DNA of 11,547 nt, taken from assembly GCA_030621805.1 (NCBI GenBank), contig JAUXGY010000025.1, positions 1 through 11,547 of the forward strand. Direction: 5' to 3'. The position numbers and the translations under genes are program-made. The notes under the pieces are model-generated. The model worked only from the letters and a program-made list of their open reading frames with translations, was not told where the DNA came from and made no database searches. Source of the stretch: Kiritimatiellales bacterium. GTDB taxonomy: Bacteria; Verrucomicrobiota; Kiritimatiellia; Kiritimatiellales; Pontiellaceae. Shown here piece by piece: positions 7,419 to 11,547 of this stretch; the first letter of the stretch is position 1; each line of letters begins with the position of its first letter.

Positions 7419-7502
7419 ATGGAACCCCATAAGGACTGGCGCCCTGCGACCGCATCGGCTAATGAATTCGAGCCCTCCCTCTCTTGGAACCCCGCCCCAT
7501 GA
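7419..7502 (+). CDS. Possible 27-codon leader ORF overlapping phoH by ATGA
   Basis: ATG at 7419 opens a 27-codon frame encoding MEPHKDWRPATASANEFEPS followed by LSWNPAP, ending at TGA 7500-7502. The last bases form ATGA with the phoH ATG at 7499, an arrangement that usually marks translational coupling. No ribosome site precedes its ATG, but the predicted transcript start falls at or next to that ATG, so it could be read as a leaderless message. The phoH ATG has only a poor ribosome site (GGAA nine bases away), which fits dependence on upstream translation. The peptide resembles nothing I recognise and has no signal peptide. It could be chance; conservation would decide. Confidence 0.3.
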   Translation: MEPHKDWRPATASANEFEPSLSWNPAP

Positions 7503-8449
7503 AGAAAAATACCATCCATTTCAACAATGCCAGCGAAGCCCGCGAAATCGGCACTGCGCTTGAACCCCTACTTCCGCGCATCGAGCACGACCACGGGCTG
7601 AGTCTCGTGATCCGTGACCTCACCGTCAATATCGAAGGTCCGGAGCAGTCTGCGGAGAAGCTGGCGGGATTTATCGAGAACCTCCGCAAGGCACGCAACC
7701 ACACCGCGATCGATGCCCTCTCCATGGACTATGCCTACGATACTTTCAGTCAAGGCGATGTGCATATTTTCGAGAAGCTGACGAGTCTTCGGGTGGATGT
7801 CAGCCCGAAGAAGCCCGCCATCTTTCCCAAGACCCTCGGCCAACGCATCTACCTTAACGCCATCGAATCCCATGCCATCACCTTCGGAACTGGCCCGGCC
7901 GGCACCGGCAAAACCTACCTCGCCATGGCCATGGCGGTCTCGGCCCTGCTCAAGGGCGATGTCAGCCGCATCATTCTGACGCGCCCGGCCATCGAGGCGG
8001 GCGAAAGCCTGGGGTTTCTTCCGGGTGATTTTCAACAAAAGGTCACCCCCTACCTGCGCCCACTCTACGATGCCCTCCACGACATGCTTCCTTCCGAGAT
8101 GATCGAAAACCATATCGAACGAGGGGTGATCGAGGTGGCTCCGTTGGCCTACATGCGCGGACGCACGCTCAACCATGCGTTCGTGATTCTCGATGAAGCA
8201 CAAAATACCACACCACAGCAAATGCTCATGTTCCTGACCCGACTCGGTTTTGACTCCAAGTGCGCCATCACCGGAGACCTCACGCAGATCGATCTGCCCA
8301 ATCACAAATCGTCCGGCCTGTTTGAAGCCCGCTCGATTCTCGCGAAAGTGCAAGGTCTGGAATTCATCGAGCTCAGCGAGCGCGATGTTGTGCGCCATTC
8401 CCTGGTCCAGAAAGTGATTGAAGCCTATCAGGAAAACCGGTCTTCTTAG
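7499..8449 (+). CDS. phoH: PhoH-like ATPase (YbeZ type)
   Basis: This is a 316-residue cytoplasmic P-loop ATPase of the PhoH/YbeZ family, which works with YbeY in ribosomal RNA maturation and RNA metabolism. A KH-like N-terminal region of about 110 residues is followed by the ATPase domain: Walker A GTGPAGTGKT at 130-139, the family signature RPAIEAGESLGFLPGD at 162-177, PLAYMRGRTLNHAFVILDEAQN at 215-236 including Walker B, and TGDLTQIDLP. Length matches the family (about 315-350). I start at the ATG at 7499, not the in-frame TTG at 7484, because there is no ribosome site for the TTG and the ATG overlaps the upstream small ORF. The next gene follows after 25 bases. phoH-pgpH-ybeY order is conserved in many bacteria. 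Confidence 0.97.
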   Translation: MKKNTIHFNNASEAREIGTALEPLLPRIEHDHGLSLVIRDLTVNIEGPEQSAEKLAGFIENLRKARNHTAIDALSMDYAYDTFSQGDVHIFEKLTSLRVDVSPKKPAIFPKTLGQRIYLNAIESHAITFGTGPAGTGKTYLAMAMAVSALLKGDVSRIILTRPAIEAGESLGFLPGDFQQKVTPYLRPLYDALHDMLPSEMIENHIERGVIEVAPLAYMRGRTLNHAFVILDEAQNTTPQQMLMFLTRLGFDSKCAITGDLTQIDLPNHKSSGLFEARSILAKVQGLEFIELSERDVVRHSLVQKVIEAYQENRSS

Positions 8450-8464
8450 GCCGTTTCAACAACT

Positions 8465-8468
8465 GGAG
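8465..8468 (+). promoter_or_regulatory. Ribosome binding site deciding the pgpH start (GTG)
   Basis: GGAG lies six bases before GTG at 8475. This supports the GTG start over an in-frame TTG at 8418 that would overlap phoH by 32 bases and has no comparable site. Confidence 0.75.
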
Positions 8469-8474
8469 TATACC

Positions 8475-10784
8475 GTGAAACTAAATATTTTAAAAAAAAG
8501 ACAAAAAGGCATCGCCGAACGCAAAACCGAACCCACGAAGAAAAACGAGGTTCCGTACAAATCCCTTGCCCTCGGTCTCCTGCTCTGGCTTTTCGTGACC
8601 TGGCTCTTTTTTGGTAGCGGTACCGTCCGGCATATCGACATTCTGGAAGGGCAAAGCGCCCCCTCACCCATCTCCGCCGAAGTTGATTTTGAATGCGAAG
8701 ACCTGAGCGAAACTGCGCTCAACCGTAGTGATGCGGAAAAGGCCATTCCTCCAGTCTTCATCATCGACCCCGTTCCGGCACAAAAGACGACCAAGGTAAT
8801 TAGCGAACTCTTCAACCGCCTTCAACTGCTCACAACCGCCAAGAGCAATGAATGCCAGCGTATAGAAAATTCCATGGGCGACCTTCTGATTGGATCGTCC
8901 ATCGTTGCCAAGGATCTCGTTACCGCATTTCCGAGCAACCAGATTGCATCCGTAAAAACACTCCTTTCCACCAATATTGTGCAAGTCATGTCAGCAGGAA
9001 TCATCTCAGATGAATCCCGTCGAATCCTCTTTCGGGATGCCCCTGCTCTTAAATTAAGTATCACCGGCCCCGATGACACCGCCAGCAAAACCGTCTCCCA
9101 GCAGGACATCTATTCGGCCCGCGGAGCCATCCTGGCCATTGCCGCACCGATTCAAAAAAAGCCGCAGAGGGATTTGATGGAGCGGTTGCTCGGTACGCTG
9201 GTAGAGAAAAACATGGCCTACGATGAATCCACCACCAAATCCCTGCGCAAGGAAGCCTCGGAGGCCGTCAGCCCGGTGTTCAAAAAATACTTCAAGGACG
9301 ACGTGTTGGTTCGAGCCAAAGAAATAGCAACCTCGCAAACCGTGCTCTTACTGAAAACCCACGAAAAAAAGCGACAGGAAGAACAAGAAGTCTTCGAGCA
9401 ATTGCTGGAAATCCTAGGCAACAGCATGCTGTTGCTCGCGGGTTTAATTGCCACAGGCATCATCCTGCGGGTTGTCGCACCCGCGGTGGTTCGGCGCTCG
9501 GATCAAATTCTTTTGCTGGTCATTCTCTCCCTGTTTACCCTAGGACTCGCCCGCTTGCTCATGTATCTAGTCGGCCAATTCGAACAAGCCTCATTGCTAA
9601 TGTACCTCATCCCCCATGCTCTAGCCGTCCTGCTCGCCGGCATTCTGCTGGGCGGCAGCGCCGCCATCTGCCTCGGACTTTGGACCAGCTTTGCCACCGC
9701 CGTGCTTCTCACCCAGTCCTTCAACGTCTTTGCCCTCGGCCTGCTCATCACCGTCACGGCAACCAGCACGGCACGCAATGTGCATCGCCGCGCCAGCCTT
9801 TTTCAGGCCGGCCTCTGGGTCTGCGCGGTCACGGTTCTCTTTGTGCTGGTTAGTGCCATCCTCAACCGGCCCAATATCTCGGGACTTGCGGCTCAAGTGG
9901 TTGCCGCGATTGTTTCAGGCCTGCTCTCCGCTGTGCTGGCGCTCCTGCTGATCCCCGTATTTGAAAAACTCTTCAAGATCACCACCGACATCACCCTGCT
10001 CGAACTCTCTGATATGGGCCACCCGCTGCTCCAGAAAATGGCCACCCAAGCCCCCGGCACCTACCACCACTCACTCATGGTGGCCACTCTCGCACAGAAT
10101 GCCGCCGAAGCCATCGGCGCCAACTCCCTGCTCATTCGTGTCTGCGCCTACTACCACGATATTGGAAAAATGGCCAAGCCCGAGTTCTTCACCGAAAACA
10201 TTCAGCACAAGGAAAATCCGCACGACGAACTCTCGCCGCACATGAGCGCACTCGTGATCTCCTCCCACGTCAAGGAAGGCCTTGCGCTTGCCAAACGCCA
10301 TAAGCTACCGAAACCCATTCTCGATGCCATCGAGCAGCACCATGGCAACGGCCTTATCTCCTTTTTCTACCACAAGGCCAAAACGTTGCAGGGCGATGGC
10401 ACCACCACCATGAAAGATGTCATCAACGACTCCGATTTCCGCTATGGCGGCGCCCCGGCCGTCAGCCCCGAAATGGCTATCCTTTCCCTTGCCGACGCCT
10501 CCGAGGCGGCCTCGCGCTCCATCGAAAAACCGAGCCCGAAAAAGATCAGTAATATGATGGACGATATCTTCGCCGCCAAGATCCGCGATGGGCAGATGGA
10601 CTATGCAAATCTCACGATGGCAGAAATCAATGTTGTAAAACAATCCTTCATATTTTCGCTCTCCAACATGCTGCACGGACGTATTCCCTACCCCAAAGAC
10701 CATGAAAACAACGCTGATCAACCAACAAAAGAAGCATCCGATCCATCCCCAAAACCTTCAGAAACTGATCGCATGGATCGGTAA
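8475..10784 (+). CDS. pgpH: 7TM-HD domain protein, c-di-AMP phosphodiesterase PgpH type
   Basis: The 769-residue membrane protein matches the 7TMR-HD family, whose studied members (Listeria PgpH, Bacillus YqfF) hydrolyse c-di-AMP. After a basic N-terminus, one membrane helix spans about 29-48. An extracytoplasmic domain covers about 50-313, ending in a charged helix (KTHEKKRQEEQEVFEQ). About seven membrane helices fill 315-494. The cytoplasmic HD domain has its metal ligands: TYHHS (529-533), YYHDIGK (559-565), H589 in SPHMS, H598 in SSHVKEG, EQHHG (620-624) and D674 in LADASEA. The last 28 residues are a hydrophilic tail that overlaps ybeY. The start is a GTG with a good ribosome site. It sits between phoH and ybeY as in Bacillus relatives, which supports the assignment; substrate specificity is by homology. 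Confidence 0.93.
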   Translation: MKLNILKKRQKGIAERKTEPTKKNEVPYKSLALGLLLWLFVTWLFFGSGTVRHIDILEGQSAPSPISAEVDFECEDLSETALNRSDAEKAIPPVFIIDPVPAQKTTKVISELFNRLQLLTTAKSNECQRIENSMGDLLIGSSIVAKDLVTAFPSNQIASVKTLLSTNIVQVMSAGIISDESRRILFRDAPALKLSITGPDDTASKTVSQQDIYSARGAILAIAAPIQKKPQRDLMERLLGTLVEKNMAYDESTTKSLRKEASEAVSPVFKKYFKDDVLVRAKEIATSQTVLLLKTHEKKRQEEQEVFEQLLEILGNSMLLLAGLIATGIILRVVAPAVVRRSDQILLLVILSLFTLGLARLLMYLVGQFEQASLLMYLIPHALAVLLAGILLGGSAAICLGLWTSFATAVLLTQSFNVFALGLLITVTATSTARNVHRRASLFQAGLWVCAVTVLFVLVSAILNRPNISGLAAQVVAAIVSGLLSAVLALLLIPVFEKLFKITTDITLLELSDMGHPLLQKMATQAPGTYHHSLMVATLAQNAAEAIGANSLLIRVCAYYHDIGKMAKPEFFTENIQHKENPHDELSPHMSALVISSHVKEGLALAKRHKLPKPILDAIEQHHGNGLISFFYHKAKTLQGDGTTTMKDVINDSDFRYGGAPAVSPEMAILSLADASEAASRSIEKPSPKKISNMMDDIFAAKIRDGQMDYANLTMAEINVVKQSFIFSLSNMLHGRIPYPKDHENNADQPTKEASDPSPKPSETDRMDR

Positions 10785-11184
10785 AAAACTGGAGGCACTA
10801 ACCGCACCTATTCCGTGGAGCGAAGTCACCGTTGTGCTCGTCGACGACGAATCGATCACCCAGACCAACCGCGAATACTTCGGGGAAAATCGCCCCACCG
10901 ACGTCATCAGCTTCCGCTACGACCCCATTCCCGGCGAAGATGAAAGCTGGAGCGGCGACCTTGTCATCAACGTCGATCGCGCCGTGTCCGAAGGTACCGC
11001 TCGCGGCAAACTCGACTACGAACTCGCCCTCTACATTGCTCACGGGTTCGACCACCTCTCCGGGGCCGAAGATGACACACCCGAAAAACAAAAAAAAATG
11101 CGCACCACCGAAACCGCATGGTTGCGCACTGCCCGAGCCGAGGGTTTGCTGACTCCATTGCTGAGCCAACCCACTGAAACGTAA
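10702..11184 (+). CDS. ybeY: YbeY endoribonuclease, rRNA maturation factor
   Basis: YbeY is a metal-dependent RNase needed for 16S rRNA 3' maturation and ribosome quality control. The 160-residue protein begins with the family-like INQQKK segment (6-11), followed by VTVVLVDDESI (42-52), NREYFGENRPTDVISFRYDP (56-75) and GDLVIN (85-90). The metal motif reads AHGFDHLSGAEDD: H114 and H118 are in place, but the third ligand, usually His ten residues after the first, is D124. Asp there also occurs in other groups such as Bacteroidetes, so activity is likely kept. The usual LHL is DHL here. The start overlaps the pgpH coding end by 83 bases in another frame; the conserved N-terminus and lack of any later start support it. 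No clear ribosome site precedes the ATG. An A9 run lies at 11090-11098. Confidence 0.95.
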   Translation: MKTTLINQQKKHPIHPQNLQKLIAWIGKKLEALTAPIPWSEVTVVLVDDESITQTNREYFGENRPTDVISFRYDPIPGEDESWSGDLVINVDRAVSEGTARGKLDYELALYIAHGFDHLSGAEDDTPEKQKKMRTTETAWLRTARAEGLLTPLLSQPTET

Positions 11185-11194
11185 AGGGGGTGCC

Positions 11195-11547
11195 ATGAAG
11201 TATACTTTCATATTTTTACAGGGCCTTGCACTGGGCATGCTGGCATTGACCGTCAACGTATTTGCAGAGCCTCGCTATTCCGAGTTATGGGGAGATCATG
11301 GCGAAAAATGGACTGCTCAAAGCCGGTTGCCGGACTTTTCCTTTGCGGGCTACCACTTTGGAGAGGATCCCCTTCCTCGCCCACCGGTAGTCGCCAATGT
11401 TCGTGATTTCGGCGCGCGGGGCGATGGAAAACACGACGACACTCAGGCTTTTGTCCGTGCCATCGCAGAAACTGAATCAGGCACCATTCTGGTTCCCGAG
11501 GGGCGCTATGTGATCTCCGATATCCTTTGGATCAAAAAACCCAATCT
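11195..11547 (+). CDS. Secreted pectate-lyase-fold (beta-helix) protein, 3' end off the window
   Basis: The ATG at 11195 opens a frame of 117 codons that runs off the right edge. Residues 1-24 form a Sec signal peptide (MKYTFIFLQGLALGMLALTV, ending VFA before EP). A linker with PDFSFAGYHFGEDPLPRPP follows, a pattern I associate with PVC-group polysaccharide-degrading proteins. Then VRDFGARGDGKHDDTQAF and VRAIAETESGTILVPEGRYV mark the start of the pectate-lyase-3 type right-handed beta-helix, seen in polysaccharide lyases, GH28-like and related enzymes. The catalytic part is outside the window, so activity and substrate are unknown. A ribosome site (AAAGGGGG) lies about five bases before the ATG. 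It begins 10 bases after the ybeY stop on the same strand, so it is probably cotranscribed with ybeY. Confidence 0.85.
   Translation, partial: MKYTFIFLQGLALGMLALTVNVFAEPRYSELWGDHGEKWTAQSRLPDFSFAGYHFGEDPLPRPPVVANVRDFGARGDGKHDDTQAFVRAIAETESGTILVPEGRYVISDILWIKKPN

Noticed and set aside
7568..8398. 276-codon open frame on the strand opposite phoH
   Set aside because: It is fully covered by a well-conserved ATPase gene; its composition looks like a GC-biased antisense shadow and it has no recognisable domain or ribosome site.
8418..8474. TTG start for pgpH overlapping phoH
   Set aside because: It has no ribosome site. The GTG at 8475 has GGAG at ideal spacing, and the extra residues are simply the phoH end read in another frame.
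11041..11184. Inactive ybeY because the third histidine is missing
   Set aside because: Asp at this position occurs in other YbeY groups, and the rest of the protein, including the TDVISF segment and both other histidines, is intact.
1..11547. CRISPR arrays, tRNA or rRNA genes, insertion sequences and phage genes
   Set aside because: I looked on both strands and found no regularly spaced direct repeats, cloverleaf-like genes, transposase motifs or terminal inverted repeats.

Overview
The window looks like a chromosomal segment of a PVC-group bacterium, most plausibly Kiritimatiellota (Pontiella-like). This rests on protein style, not on a marker search: a Tat-exported Gfo/Idh/MocA oxidoreductase of the kind common in planctomycetes, verrucomicrobia and kiritimatiellae; a small secreted protein with an Asp-rich 'DSDG...EYI.G..PTDPNSVF' stretch and a 'FYRV' C-terminal module; and a secreted pectate-lyase-type beta-helix protein. 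Treat the phylum call as inference.

Layout. The left two thirds are on the minus strand. Read right to left they are: a six-repeat PEGA lipoprotein (7249 to 5900) ending in a strong intrinsic terminator (5851-5874); lysS (5763 to 4321); pheT (4213 to 1808); a 151-residue secreted protein whose ATG lies one base after the pheT stop (1806 to 1351); and a Gfo/Idh/MocA oxidoreductase (1291 to beyond the left edge). The right third is on the plus strand and divergent: a possible 27-codon leader ORF (7419-7502), phoH/ybeZ (7499-8449), a 7TM-HD c-di-AMP phosphodiesterase of the PgpH type (8475-10784), ybeY (10702-11184) and the start of a secreted pectate-lyase-fold protein (11195 to beyond the right edge).

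How the genes work together. phoH-pgpH-ybeY is a known conserved cluster joining an RNA-linked ATPase, c-di-AMP turnover and the YbeY rRNA-maturation endonuclease. lysS and pheT are translation genes; pheS is not beside pheT here. Both housekeeping runs are followed, with 1-11 bp gaps, by genes for exported proteins of a polysaccharide-degrader type. The 249-bp divergent region (7250-7498) carries the most interesting regulation: a near-consensus sigma-54 (-24/-12) promoter aimed at the PEGA lipoprotein gene, a perfect 6-3-6 palindrome overlapping its -24 element, and a sigma-70-like promoter whose predicted start point falls on the ATG of the small ORF that overlaps phoH by ATGA.

No tRNA, rRNA, CRISPR array, insertion sequence or prophage gene was seen. 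No gene-free stretch exceeds 300 bases. No clearly new multi-gene system is evident; the most testable novelties are the sigma-54/PEGA regulation, the phoH leader ORF and the secreted mini-protein coupled to pheT.
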